In this document: piece by piece, positions 11,601 through 26,600 of the stretch
Position numbering within the stretch: position 1 is the stretch's first letter
How the letters are laid out: each line of letters starts with the position of its first letter
From: Symsagittifera roscoffensis
Lineage: Eukaryota; Xenacoelomorpha; Acoela; Convolutidae
Reading direction: 5' to 3'
Length of the DNA: 60,000 nucleotides
Assembly (NCBI RefSeq): GCF_963678635.1
Contig: NC_087062.1
Coordinates: forward strand, 70,215,345 to 70,275,344
The notes under the pieces: generated by a model
What the model saw: the letters and a program-made list of their open reading frames with translations, nothing else
Database searches by the model: none
Told to the model about the DNA's origin: nothing
Program-made: the position numbers and the translations under genes

Positions 11601-14600
11601 ATCTTGGTCGCAATCGACCGTTATTCAAAATATCCGTCGGCTATGATTACGCGTTCCACGGGAGGACGGAAGATCATTAAATTTCTTAAGTCATACATTC
11701 AACAGCACAGTATTCCCAGATCCATTAAAACAGACCAGTACTCCGGTTTCAAAAATAAATTAGTGAAAAATTTTTGTCTAGAGAAAAATATTGTACAATA
11801 TTTTTGTCCGGTGGGGGACCATCGTGGCTGTGGTTTAGTCGAACGGTCGATACAAACAATTAAGCGTCGCTTGGGGGCCTCTCGGTTAAGTTCGGATTTC
11901 TCTAATGTTCAGGATACCCTTAGGAATATTATTGAAGATATCCGGGTTACAAAAAATTCAGTTACCGGGGTCTCCCCGTTTGAACTTCATTTTGGTCGTC
12001 CTCCGAATACGGAGCTATCTATAGCGGCTGATCGGTTAACGTCGGGAATTCATTTAGACAACCAACGTTTGGAACGGGACCTGCTCACACCAGAGCAACG
12101 ACGGGAGCAGTGCGATAGTCGCCCTAGAATCAAAGTCGTCAAGAAAGGACAATCAAGCCCGACGGTGTCTCCACATTTTGGTGGAACCACAGATTCAATA
12201 GCGGATACACCCCACTACCGTGCACTGGAGAGCTTGGCACAATCTGCAAACCAGTGGTTGTCATTGAAAAAGTCTCTAACACATCAGGAGGGGGTCAAAG
12301 CCCTGAAGACTCTGACGGAGAGAAATCAAATCCTCGCAGCCACTCTTCGTTCGAATTTGTCTGCTGGTACCCTCAGATTCCGGAACCAAATGCCAACGGA
12401 ACAAATTCGCCCTTCGTTGCCAAAACGTAATTTGGATTATTTAGTATTGAACGAACCAAATAAGGTCGAAATTTTTCGGAAATTTCTAAATAGGAAGTCT
12501 GGCAAAGAACTTTTCAAACCTTATAAGGGCAAAATCGTGCGGATCACTGATTCCACATATATTTCTGATAAAGGGAAAGTTATTAGAAGGAATCACTTGG
12601 CAGTGCGTCTTAAATCAACCCCTCTAAGTTTTTCAGGAAAACAATTAACTCCGGTGAAGAAAGGGAAGAAACGCCCAAACGTGCCATCTTCAACATCATC
12701 ATCGGAAGATAATAGGCCTCTCAAACGAGCGGGTTCCAGGCAACGTATTTCAGCGAAAACAGTGTACGTGCCTGCTCATTCGAAATTTCCTTCTATGCCA
12801 GTTTCACATACTCCACCTCGCGGTCAAATGGTGGCGTCAAAATTAAGGGAAGATGCAACTTCGGAGGCTCCGGGTATACAGAACATCCCGTATCCACAGC
12901 ATTCTACTCCGATGGTAGACTTGACAGTCTCTTCCTCTACGTCGGGTAATCCAGGAACAGAGGCTCCTATTAGCGTCAAGCCAAGGTGTATTAATGTCAA
13001 ACCGAAATCTACAGTTATTGTCTCTTCCTCTAAGTCTGGCAATTCAGGAACGGAAATTCCTATTAGCATCAAGCCAAAGGCGCCAATTCCAATAATGACC
13101 CCAGTAGGCTCAGATCTTATTCCTATCTCTTCAGACGATGAATCGTCAATCTTGAAGTCACAAGTAGGAACTTCATCAAAATTGGTAGCATCGGGTTCTA
13201 ACAACCAAGATAGTCACGGCATACTTTCGGAACAGGATGGGAATATGTCTTCTTCGTCAAATTCGTCACGATCTTCTTCACGACGGAAAAAGCAAACTAC
13301 ATTCTACGGTAGCCCTATTAGACACTCAGTTAATGTCATTCAGTCGCAGTCAGCAACTACGCCTCCGTCAACTCCTGCCTCTCCGGATAAGAAAGTCCGT
13401 TTTGTCGTGTCCAGTTCTGATCGTACTAATCAAGTAAGCCAGTCTCGGGCTGATATACCCGAGGATTCCCCAAAACATAGGAAATTTATTCGTTTTCCCA
13501 AAACGAGCACTTCCGACTTTCCTTCGCGTCGGTCAGATAGATAAAACTTTTGTATTTATCGAATTCGGCATTTGGTCCAGAACCTATACAAACTGTTGTA
13601 CCCTGTATTTGTTAAAACTTTAAACTTTATACCAAATTTCTATTTGTAAAACTTCATGTCGGTCAGACAAATGAAACTTTTGCATTTACCGGATTCAGCA
13701 TTTGGTCCAGAAATCATACAAACTATCGTAATTAAAACTTTCGCATTTATCAATTCAGCATTTGGTCCGGAAATTATACAAACTTTTGTATCTTGTTCTC
13801 GCCATAATCTTTAAATTCATATCAAACATTCATCTATGATAGTCATTTCCATAAATCTTTTGCCTACCTTCACGGTTGCATATGTAAAAGCGCAGTTATT
13901 AATTTTGTACTTAAGAGTAAAGAAATTCAAACACGGTTTGAATTTTTTCCCGAGAGGGGGAAATGTGGTGCGTCGTTGTTTAATCTTAAACATGACGTCA
14001 TCAGTGTGCTAGCTATTTCGTGCTAAACTCCATTATCGGTCAAGGTCGTTACCGACCTGCCAATCCACTTGAACTTTAACAGCATGCGCTCTATTCACTC
14101 TCTGTCAACTTATGAAAGATTTGAGTTGTATTTACTTCTATTGTCATGACATTATTTAAATACTAATCTATCTATATTATCTATATGATAAAATAACAAG
14201 GAGAATTAATTCTTGTTTTAAACTGTCTTTCGACGTTTCACATGAACGCCTTACCACTATGCTAAGTGCTTCTATTAAGGCCGAATAAAGCTTTTAACCA
14301 CAAAAAAAAATTCAATTTGCAGAATCAAAAACCAGAGTCAATTGGCAACTACAATGAAAATTGAAATCTCTGACCTTTGCCATCCCAGGGTTAGTCTTTA
14401 CCTCTACGTCAAGAAAGCCGAAAAATCCAAATAATTTCAATTTGCGCGGAGCTTCGCAACAGTTGCGATACAAGATTAACAAAGCCTTAGAAGGTTGCCA
14501 AAATTTTTTAAAAAGAGATGAAAGTCCCAATATATTTTTTGAATCCGAAAAAACTGGATCAATAGATAATTTTCATACTCCGCTGCGAAATCTGAAATTA

Positions 14601-17600
14601 AAAGCTAGAAGTCGATCAAATTTTTGTGATGCCTTCCCTTGAACACGGAAATGAGATGAAATTGAAAGAAATCAAAAAAGAATTTACAGCGTAAAAAAGT
14701 TTTAAAGACTTTCTAGAAAAAACGAAAAAAATTCATTTATATATGTATACACTACAGTCATTGGCAGTTGAAAAAAAAAACGACGCTAAAAAGTGCAATA
14801 AAACACGATCTAAATAAGTTAAAATCACTTCGATCGTCAACTTAAATAACTGATTAAAAATCATTACGACGGCTTTCCACCCATTTTGGCTTTCATGTGG
14901 GCCTACATTTCATTGCAGTTCCCATGTGCGTTGTTGTCGGAAAGAACATTGGAATACCTACACCAAAATTGCATGGAGTTGCTTTTCACTCATCTACACA
15001 CACCAAAAGTAAAAAAAAATCAGGTACTGGTCCATCAAACTCAGCTCGACACTTATTTCAAACACTTGATGCGAAAACGCACTTCGCATGCAAACACGAA
15101 AAAAAACCTAGCGATTTATGGATGCTTTGAACGAATGAAAGCTCGCACAAAACAGTCCAGCAGTAAGTGAAAATGCGCTCTCGTATTTCAAATTCATCGC
15201 TTTAGTCACTGGGCCAGCTCCCCTTAAATCTGCAATTACGAGATGTAAGAATCTTATTGAAAAAAAAAGTTTCGCAAAATCACGTGAGTTTCACTGAAGT
15301 TTTAAACTCAAACGGAAACGACACCGAAAAATGAAAATGAGAATTCACAATAAACTCTCCATATTCAATTAAAATTACAGCGAAGGATATTTCGCATTTC
15401 ATGTCGACGCTTCACGTGGAAAAATCTTGCTTCGAACTGCTGTTCGAAAACAAATAAAAGCCAATTGATTTCAGCGGGAAAAAAAGGTTTTTCGTTGATG
15501 CTTTTCCCGTTAACATTATCAAAAAAAATTCTAGTAATACATTGTTCAATTTCCTTATGAGTCAGTAGCATACCTGAGCACAAATTGGATCCCAAGTTGA
15601 TTGTGAAGAATTCCACGTAATTCTGCTTGCCCACCGTCTTCAGCAGAAGTCTCAATTTAGTCTGCACATCATGCACCTTCCCTTTGTGCTGATTGGACCC
15701 CAACATATTCCCATCTTCGGGCGACGCGGTGAACAATACGAAGTATATTGGAAGTTTCTCAAACTTGCCCGAAAAATGTTGCAACTTCGACAGGTACTCG
15801 TGCACAATCTGCAAATTGCTCTCTTTGAAGTTGTCCGTGTTCACTCTGATTACAATCAACGAGTAGAAAGCGCTGAACAACTGCACGAACTTCTGCGACT
15901 TCTGGCACGTTTCATTCACGAACACATCGACGCTGCGTCGCACTTGCTTGTGCATCAAGTGCTGGACCAACTTGACCGGAATATGTCTTGACTGGACTCC
16001 CGCAACATCGCGTATGGTCATACCTGAACATGATTCGACTTGAACATGATTCAATTTCCGAATTGTTCCTAACTACATCAGATAAAATCTCTCTCAATTT
16101 CATGACTTCTATGATTGAATGTTATTGATCCACGCACAACTTTTTTTGAATTGAAACTATTCGACAGAGAGTTGAAGCGGAGCTTCGCAGCACTTACACG
16201 TGCGATACAAACAAAAAAGTCATTTTTTAAATAGTCGAAAACAATTCGACATTGCCAAAAACCAGAAGTAAAAATTGGATTAGGCTAGTTTTGTTTTAAA
16301 AAAGATGCCATTAAAATAACAATAGAACGTTGAATTAGCATCCGAAGAAAACTCACGAAACGGCCGAAATTACCTGAACAGAAACCATTCAAGCCTAAAA
16401 AAGTTCAAAAAGACAAAAAATTATACGAAGTTTTCGAGTCCCCCTCCCCCTGAAAAAACCACACACGATCACTTTTTTCTCAAACGACGCAATATAAGGC
16501 CACTAATTCGATTAAGTATAGGCCGAAACATGTTAAGCCGAAAAAAATATAAACTTAATAAATTGAGTTGGTAACCTACAACCAATATAAGAAGCAAACT
16601 TTGAAAACAGAGAAATAACTCCAATTCCGATTTTTTTTTCATTCGAATCTAGCGTTTTGTAAAACTGGCTCAATTGTCTCAGGCTGAATTGTCTGTATAT
16701 TTTTGGCTGAATTGTCTGTGGCCGAAATGTCTGTGCGCCAATTCAACAGTCATATTTTGAAGAGATGTGGCAAAGAGATGCGTGAGTCCTGTTAACAAAT
16801 TTATTTGCGGGAAAAAGTCTAGCACCAGGTTGTAACACACTTGCTATCGCAAATGTAGAGATAACCAACAGAAATTTGGATAACTGTAAATGAACTCGAC
16901 CAAAAAAAAACATGATTGAATTGATTTCAACTTTTCATGATCTTTCAATTTATTTTTTCCAAATAATTTTATGATTGACTCTTTCTTTCAAATCAGAGGC
17001 GGATCTGCCATGTTCTCGTTGGTGGGGATTTCAACACAGACTTAAAGCTGAGTTTCAAACTTGCGATATAAAATTAATATCCAGTTCAAAAGATCTGTCT
17101 CATACGAAAAAAGAAAAATTAAACAAATTCTGTTAAAAAATTATGGACTATAAAAAAAAACAGAAAACTCTTTTCGCAATTGTTTAAGAAATCAATTACC
17201 TCACACGAAAGAAAAATTAGGACTACACAAACTCATTTCATTTTTTTCTTCTAACTAAAAGATGGAAATGCTAAGAAAAAAATGAAGTGTCGGTCAAAAG
17301 AACGAGATCCAAATTGCCTCTGAAAAATTCAAATTGCCTCTGAAAGTTTTCAGACTAACCTGTTTTTGGCGCCATTTATTTGATTTTTTTTAAATCGGAG
17401 ACGTAAGATAGAATTTCTCCGAAAAACATGACTTAAATAGAAGAATTTCACTTCAGTCCTTAACGCTTATTAAATACATCTACAAAACTTTTCTCATTGG
17501 TACCATCTCATTGGTATTCATTGGTACCATCTTATCAAACTTATTGCTCACAAAACTCTAAGACGAACAATTACGTCTTTAAATTTGCCTTTCAACTTGG

Positions 17601-20600
17601 CATCATTTGAACTTCGATACTCCAGATCCTTAATTCGCTCGTTTTTATTGACTCTTCATACTTACTTTAAATTGGTTCGCGAAATAGCTTTGAAATTCAT
17701 CCGTACCACAATATTGTTGTAACAATATACCGAATTGGCCCTATTTTATGGAAGTGGAGGTAGCAGTAATAAAGTTTACAATTGACCGATAGCTTATCAA
17801 AGTGTTCGATAACCCATAGCAACCTTTGTTCTTTTAAGCGCACCATTTTACAAAATGCGTTTGTTTTTACTTTTCCTGAGTTATTCGACATTAACAGACA
17901 TTTTGCATGATATCTACGATTAATTGCAATCAAAACAATTTTTTCTTACAAAACTATACAAAATAACTCGTATTAGCAGGTCAGGAGCTAAAAAAAGAAA
18001 AAAGTCCTTTCCTCACAGGAAGTAAAAATTACGAAATAATCATTCGACCTTTACATCTATACAAGTGAAATATGCGAAGATACTAAATCACTGCCATTAA
18101 AGGCCTTATTCGCCCAATAGCAGTGATGAGCATTTAAAAACAGCACATAAAAAATAAAAGAGTTAAATAAAAATCTATTTTGCTAATAAATTCAAATTTG
18201 GCTATTTAAATTGTCAATTTCATTTCAAAGAAAACACAAAATTAAAACACAAAATCGAAGCTGCGCTTCGCACCACTTGCGATACAAAATAAGAAAGCCG
18301 CAAGGTCGGAAAAATCCAAAATTCGAAAAAATTAGATCTATCAAAAAAATGAATAAGAATAATTTGGGAACAAAATCATGGCAAGACAACAGAATGTGAT
18401 ATTAGTATCGGATGAAACTTACCAAGCGGTAACAAAGCCGGAACTACCGTAGCAGAAACCCTTTGAGCGGAAAAACAATCAACAACTCTTCAGACTTATA
18501 AAAAGAGCTCAACCTCAAAACACACGTACACAAAGAAACTTTTGTTCGAAAAATTCTATTGAGCTGAAGTGTTTCTGAAAGCCAAAATCTATTCAGCTAA
18601 AAAAAAAAAGAAAAAAAAAACAAGAAAGGCGATGGAAAAATTCAAAAATTTATGTTTTTTTTAAATTTAAGAAGTCTTATATAAAAGTTAAGTCCTCCCT
18701 CACTCTCAAAACAAACACATGCACAAAGCATAGCCAACTGATAAGTGGAAAAAATGAACAAAAAAAACGACTTCAACTTTTGATTTTCGAAGAAAAATAT
18801 AAATGGCCTTAAAACTCTTTGAATTAAAAGAACAATTTATGATGGACTTTTTTTTGATAAAAGTCGATCACGTTTTTCGTGACCTTAACAATTTTGCCTT
18901 TCGATAGTGGAGTTTGCCTTCCTTTCAACAATAGAAATGCAGTGCACTTAAAAAAAAATCACAAGTCAAACCGCGAAAAATCAAAGATGATCGTGAACAA
19001 ATTTTAAGACTTTTACCTGGGAAAAAAAAATCAGCAAGACCTACGTTCATTACTCTTGAGAAAAAACTTCCAAAATTGATAATGATCAGCATTAAACTCT
19101 TTTCTGAAAATAAAAATCGAGATTAGAAGTCGATCAGGTTTTTTGCGACCTTTAAACTTCTGCTGTTCGATAGTGGATTTGGCCTTCCTTTATACAAAAA
19201 GAATTAACTGAATTTCAAAAGAAACCAAAGTCAAAATACACAAAAAAAACAAATTTGAGCGTGAACAGAGTTCAAGACTTTATTTGAAAAAAGTAACAAA
19301 AATCATCACGACCAATATAAAAGTCTTCGTTCATCGACTCTTATAAGCAACGAGGTTGAATAATTGAAATTTCGCAATTTTGGAACACAAGAGTTGTGTC
19401 GAATCGCTATTTTTTTTTGAAAAACACGCGTGCTAAATCTCCAAAACGTTTTTTTACATCTTACGGAAAAATTACATGAAAAAGCGAAATCCTTCATGCG
19501 GGACCTTCGCCGAAAAAAATTAGCAGACACGAAAGTCTAAAATACTCAAAAATTTCCATAAAAAAACAGGTCCTGACTGGAATCGAACCGGGGTTTGTCA
19601 TATCAAGCATGGGTGTTACCACTGCACCAAATACACAACACATGATGAATTAAAAAAAACACCGAAAAACTTTTTAATGAACAGCATGAACGAAAAATAA
19701 AAATAGCAAAAAAAGCCAAACTTCTTGGAACTCTATTACTTGCCCAAAACCGGAACACATTGACATTTTTTTAAATTAGTGTAAAAAAGCCCAAATATTA
19801 GGCAAATTCGATGCTGCGACAAATAAGTGAACACAAAAAAGCAGTCAAACAGAAAACCGACAAAAATTGTTTGACGCTCAAACAGTTTTCCGCATTCAAA
19901 AAACAGGTTCAGGCCTGATTCGAACCATTGACGTTTGTCTTTATAGGCAGCTGCGTTAGCTCTTCGCGACATGCGCGAATTAAGGTCTGAATTTTGATTT
20001 TATAGGAAATTTGAATTAATTATAAGCCAAGAAAATAATCAATCTAGTAGTTAACACGAAAAGGTTTGATAAAATCCAGTTTGATAAGATTTACTAACAT
20101 CGAGTGAAAAAATCCAATCCAAGATACCGTATTACTGCCTCAGATAAGATTTTTATAATACTTCATGGCAAACGATTCGAAGTTTTTCCCTTTTTTACAT
20201 ACGTCAAAGTGCTTTTTGATGGTGATTTTGAAAGCTATTCCAATTTCAATTGCATATTGAGGGTTTGAATTGCGCCAGCCATTAGTGATCATTTCGAAAA
20301 TATAGGCTTCGCAAACACTTGCGAGAACATAATAAAAAGAAGTTCTATAAAAATAAAGTAAGAAATAATCCTCGAACTAACAAAAATTCGTCTACCTCTG
20401 AGATTCGAACCTGCGACCTAGAAATGAAGAGCCTCGCATACTAACCACTAAGCAGCGGAAGCTTAATATGTACCATTGACCACTCAGTCGCAAATAAAGC
20501 AGAGAACAGATTCTATGCAATTTCCAACGCTACAGTGAAATTTCCAAATACGTGAACACTTTATTTAACCAACACTTTTAACGAGAAAGGTAAGAAAAAA

Positions 20601-23600
20601 AGAAGGTGCGTAAAAACACACAAGCTGATTGCAAATGTAAAAAGAACAAAACCTGAATAACAAAAAGAGTGAGTTAAAATAACTTGAAAACAAGGATAGC
20701 TGGTCGCTCTGCAAGTAGCACAGAATGTTTGGACAACAGTTCTGAAATGAAAATGAAAAAACACAAATTTTTCGAAAGTTTTCAAAATATTTTGTGGTTT
20801 TCTCTTTTGTAAACTTCGTGTATTTTTACACAAAAATCAGCGAAAATTCGAACCTTTGAAAATAAACAGCAATAGCAATGAACTGAGAGTAGAGAGAATC
20901 TCTCTCTCTCTCTCTCTCCTCTCTCTCATCGAGTCATTGTAAAGCAGTTTTTCTCGACACGGAGACCTCTCCTTTTGTGCAACTTCCTTCGGCGTACATA
21001 TTTTAAAACACTGAATTATTTAAAACATAGCCAATCAAAGATTGGAAAAAAGTAATAAGCACAAGTAAACAAAAAACACTGACTTTGTTGAATAACGTCT
21101 CAACTTTCGACGAAAAAAATAGATGCCCTTAAAGCTTTTTGAATTTCTAGAAAGATTTATGACTGGCGCTTTTTTGATAACATGAACCCAACTTGAGAAA
21201 ACTGGATCAATAGGTAAAGTTTTTATTCAGCTGGGAAATCTTGAAAATAAATTCTAGAAATCGAAGCTAGAAATCGTTCAAGTCACAAACACAAGCCACA
21301 AACAAAACAGAAGCTATGAAATTTCCAACGCTCTAGATCGTAATTATAGCTAAAGTGCCGCCAAACAGTGAACATTTTTATTTGCGAGTTAGGTAAAAAA
21401 AAAGATTCGTACTAAAACACTAATGCACACAAGCTAGTGTAAAAACTAAAATCCACTTTCAAAAGAACGTGGAGAGCGCTATTTTTTTCCCTTTAACAAA
21501 AAAATTCGAAAGAGCTACAAAAAATATCTGACCGAGTAAAACAGTTGCCTTTTACTGAAAAAAAAACGAAAACACGCACGAACTAAATAAGTGTCTTCAA
21601 ACGATCATTTTTAGTTAAAACCTCCAAGAAAATCTCAAATAAATCTTTTTTGGAGTGTCTGAGCATATCTCAAACACTCCAAATGTCTCAAAATTGGCTG
21701 CAAAAAGAAAATTTTTCGCATTAAGTACACAGTATTCGTGAAACACTGGAAACAATTACTTCTTAAAATCCAGGACCTTTCCAGTGGTAGCAAAAACTAC
21801 AGTTCAAATTCATATTTGAGAGAATTCATATCAATGGTTAAATTGAGCTAAAGCAGTTCTGCAGCAATGCGTGATATTACGATGTGAAGCGTAAAGAACA
21901 GTGTTCAGAATAGTAATTATGATCACCGTGCTAGTTGCAAACCAAATTTATAAACTAGAAACTGGACTAAGTGTTGGCTTGACATCAGCCATATATTCTT
22001 ACGTCTCTCCCCTCCCATCCCTCAAAAATTTGTATCAACTCCGAAAGCGATTTTAAAAATTTAAATACTGGTAGACCTTAAATGAATGTCCTGAAGTAGT
22101 ACCAAATTGAAGACTTTTTCTGGTTTCCTGGTACGTATGACCCTTTAAATCCGCTAGCGTATTATTACCTTTCATTTCACAAGGATAAAAATAACCATGT
22201 AAGCTAACAAATTCTCTTCGGAACAAAATTATTCCTATATAAGAGTCTTCACTAATTTCATTGACAATCGTTTTATTACGCATTCTACGCGATACCTGCC
22301 GTTAGAATCCTGCGATCCTGCTGCAAGCTTTCTACATTTTGTTAATTGTGACAACCTTGATTAAACTATAGTGTTTCTAGCTGATTGAAGCAGTTTTTGT
22401 AATTTCCTTTTTCTCTTATGTTTCGAGTATCTGTGTTATCAAAAATTACGGAAAGCTATCCAGAACAATATCTCATCAGAGCGAGTAACAAAAATTGAAA
22501 ATTAAAATCAAATTAAAACAGCACAAGTGAAAAGGTCTAGACAGTGTGAACAAGGTAAGCAAAACTGACATAAGTCTTGTCGGTTACACACATCAAATTC
22601 TTTTGTCGTTGACTTAAGCTTAAAAAAGGTTGGTCATTGATTCTCCATGTCATTCAATGTAACCATTATTCATTTAACTTACCAAGAAATATTCAGCGCA
22701 AATTTAGGATCTGATAGCCGAAAAAGCAGTGCGAAAATTATTCACAGGCGGCAAAACGGCGCAATTAGAAAAATGTTTTTGTCGCAAGGCTACGATTCAC
22801 TGTTTAGTAATTCCGTAAAGCTTTTAATATAGAACCCCACTCCCACAAAGACACGGCTGTTTTCTTGCTGTATAATGTTAGTGAATTTGGATAATAGACA
22901 TTTTCGATATTGGAATATTTAAAAAACATGACGGCAAATGTTTTCTATATTTTCCCAATTTATCATGTTAAATTAACCTTCGGCTAATTGGCGCCTTTCG
23001 AAATGGTACCAATTGTCGCCTGCCACCAATTATTGTTCGCGACGAATTTTCGCCTCATGAACCGAAAAATGTCTATTTGTGAAATCGGGACTAGTGATGA
23101 TACTCTAGTGTGACAAACTGCCAGCGGGGTTAGTTGGATAACCGGTTAACAAACACAGGCCTAAGGTTTAAGCATCAGGGTGAACAAATTAGCATTGGAT
23201 GTTATTGACGAGTATTTAAGCAATGTGACTTTAAATTTCCTCTATTATCGAATTCCACGACAGCTATTTTTAATATGAAAAAAGTGGAGTGAGATAATAC
23301 AACACTACTCTGAGTAAAAAAATAGTAAATTGTGTATTGAAAAAAAAGACTACGATATTTTGTCATCAGCAATATTTCAGGGTGAGACAAATACAGTTTT
23401 GAAACACAGTGAAGGGAGAGGACAAGAATAATTTTTATAGCCAATTTAAACAATAGTAGCTGGTAGCTTTGGAGTAGCACCAAATCTTCCGAGCACTCTC
23501 ATCATTTTCAACAATGGGAATTTTGAATTTTTTAATCGAGCCTAAAACGCATAAAATTTTATTTGAGCGTAAGCAAGTTTTGAGATAATTTCCTGGATAA

Positions 23601-26600
23601 AAAAGAAACAAATTCACCAAGACCTATATAGGAGTCTTCACTACGTTTATTACTCTTAAGAAAGGAAACAGAAAAGCTTAAAATATGGGGAAAAATGATG
23701 AAAATCTGCCTTTTAGGAAATACTCGAAAATAAAATATCAAGTTTAAGTAAGCTACCTCGTCGCAGCATGGACTCTGCCAAGAGTGCGGCTCTTGCCCTC
23801 TGGTAGAGATCCAGTGAGAATTTATCTACCACAGATCTGTTAATGCACCCGTCTTGCGACTCGAGGAAATTCGCGTAAAACTTGCCGCTCGTCACTTCTT
23901 CCACGATAGCTGCAGTGCTTTCAGCGTCCTCTGCGAACAACTGGGACAGTAGCCACTTGTTCATGTTCTGTTCACATCCCTGGATCGTGACGTTGTTTTC
24001 GAAGTACGGACTGGTGGATAGAAGGGTGATGTAGCAAAAGGGGATGTAGGACAGGTTGTTGTCTGCAATCTGCTCCCACGCGCTCTCCACGTCACTATCG
24101 TCTGAACAAACACAGAATTTAATTCTCCAAAATATTTTTTTGATTTAGAGGCGAAGCTGCCGAAAAAGCCAAGATGGGTCTCAACATTACACGAAAATAT
24201 GGCTGAAAAACACACATCCAAGGAAATGAACGGTTTCTGCTTTCAGTCGGCGGATTCACCTCCTGTCTCCTACATCAAATAGCCACATGAAAAATATATT
24301 GTATGCAAACTCCAGAATTTTGTACGCACAAAAATCAAACAGAAATGTGCGAATTTGATTAGAAAAAAAATCCCTCGCACTAAGCGCCAAATTCCGCTTC
24401 TGGAAAAAGGATGCTTTGAAAAAGAAAAAACTGACACATGCCGGGATTCTATCCAGGGCCGCCTGCGTTTCAGGCTCAAACTAAACCATGATTGGTTTCC
24501 ATGAAAATTAAGTTAGTAAATAGCTTTAATGAAGATGTTTTTTTAAATTTAATAAACAAAGCTTTGAATGGAGCCTTTTCAAATTCACTGCTTTCTATAT
24601 GTACCCAAAATTGCATATTCTTTTGGAATTGAATCAACTGCATCATAACCGGAATACATCGAAAAGTCTAATTGTTGTGATAAACTCATTAAATAGCTTC
24701 CGATAATCGAAATGCGTTTACTTCGAGGACAAGGTTTTATATGGAGGTCAAAAGCAATATTGAAAGGACTGACCAACAAATCCAATGGAAAATTTATTTT
24801 TATCAAAGAGCGGCTATCCAAATCGGATAAAAAAGAGCAAAATTATGCCAACAGGGAAAAACCGCTCAAGACAGTAGAGACAATTGCGCCGTCAAGCAAG
24901 AGAACCAGTGCAATTCTGGCAACTGAACCCGTTATATCGAAGTTAGAAGTCGAAATGACGTGGATCGACTCGCCGCAAGAGCTGTGCCCAAATTCAGCCA
25001 GAGGCCTCAAATTCAGTCTTGAGGCTCCACCCGATATAATATGTCTAATCGAAACTTGGCTAACAGAAAATGATAAAAATGAAAGTTGGTTAGTAAGTCG
25101 TTATAATCAATTCTGGTCTATAGATAGAAACACTCATGGTGGCGGCGTCATGATACAAGTAAGAAATACCCGCTGTTTACTGAATCTGATGGCAATGCCC
25201 TTTGATGAATGTGTTTTTGCTGAAATATCACAGAATTCTGTTAAATTTTCAGTTGGTTTTATATACATTAAACGCAAAGCTAACAAACTGATGTTCGTAA
25301 AAAAGTTGGTTCAATTTTTAGACGAGAGAAAGTCGGTAAATCGGCCGTTTTTTGCGCAGTGATTTCAATATATATATACTATGCAGAGCAATTTGCTGGC
25401 TCAGAATTACATGAACAACATATCCTCAAATGGTTTTGAGATCGCTAGCAATGAAGCAACGCGTGTCACAGATAATTCCAAAACTTGTTTGGATCATTTT
25501 ATTTTTCAAAATATATCAGTGCCGAATTCAAAAGTACTCAACTGTGAAAAAATTACTGAATATTATCCTATCACATTAGAATGAAATATAAAAAAATACA
25601 ACAACGAAAATCCTTTTCGTGATAAATCTTTTCTTAAGAAGCGGCTTAAAGTATTAGTTTTTGGAAAAAACTGATGATACTTTTGAAACTAATAGAAATA
25701 AATTGTTTGAATTACAGGACCCAAACGCCGCTTTTCAGCGATCGCATGGAAGTGTTCTTCATGATTTTGTTCCGCTCAAGTGTAAGAGAAATGCACAAAG
25801 CACGCGGCCAATTTGGTTCACCAACAGACTTGCAAATCTGAGAAACAAGCGAAATGCACTTACAGGAGGTGGAAAATAAGTCCGCAGATTTCGAGTTCGG
25901 ACAACTTTTGAAATTTAATATCCGAAGAGCACAATTCGAAAAGGAAGTTAAACAATAAAAAAAAAACAGTTTTATTGGAATAAATTTAAACATTGTATCG
26001 GAGACTCAAGACAAACTTATTAACTACTTGAAGATATCAGTGGCAAAAACCTTAAAACTCCATCATTGAATTCTTGTTTTGAGATAAGTGAGAACCCAAC
26101 CGATTTCGATAATGCGAATAAATGTAATACTTTTTTCACAACCATAGGCAAAACACTCAAAAAAGGTCACACCCAATTTTTTCAGGCCGAATATTGAAAG
26201 CACTCCTCTCTCGATGTATCTCAAAAGGGTCAATGCCGTAGAAGTATCAATCATCATCAAGTTTGGTTTATAAGTTCTACTTCGGCGATGATTACATAAG
26301 TAATTTAATTGTAGAAACGTCAGCTACAGTTGTGACACCCTATTTAGCCTTTATTATCAACCTTTCTTTTTTCAAGGGAGTGTTTCCCAAAGAACTTTGC
26401 AAAGCCAAGGTGTTTCCTGTACACTAAGAAGTTTATTTTTTTTCCCGAAAATGACAAGATCACTGTGATGATATATTCAAACAAAACAACTTGCTAGCTG
26501 TATCTGAGAATCATATCTACGAACTTTTGAAATTTGTTCTCAAATCTGCACTGTGAATGCTTTTTGAATGAAATGTTTCCTTTTCAAATTTCTAAGAAGA

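Larger units (their letters stand above)
6841..14242 (+). mobile_element. Intact Ty3/Gypsy-type LTR retrotransposon (7.4 kb)
   Basis: Two 279-bp LTRs (TGTGGT...TTCACA) are identical by eye. They flank a PBS, one long gag-pol ORF and a purine tract. A 5-bp target duplication TGAAC lies at 6836-6840 and 14243-14247. Domain order protease, RT, RNase H, integrase places it in Ty3/Gypsy. Identical LTRs and an unbroken ORF mean a recent, possibly active insertion. It sits in intron 5 of the ROCO-like gene, in antisense orientation to that gene. Confidence 0.95.

Noticed and set aside
20382-20465. Functional tRNA gene
   Set aside because: A and B boxes are good, but the acceptor, anticodon and T stems do not pair.
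24585-24821. Minus-strand 78-codon frame as an extra host exon
   Set aside because: It lies antisense to the start of the LINE relic, and exon 3 to exon 4 already join in phase without it.
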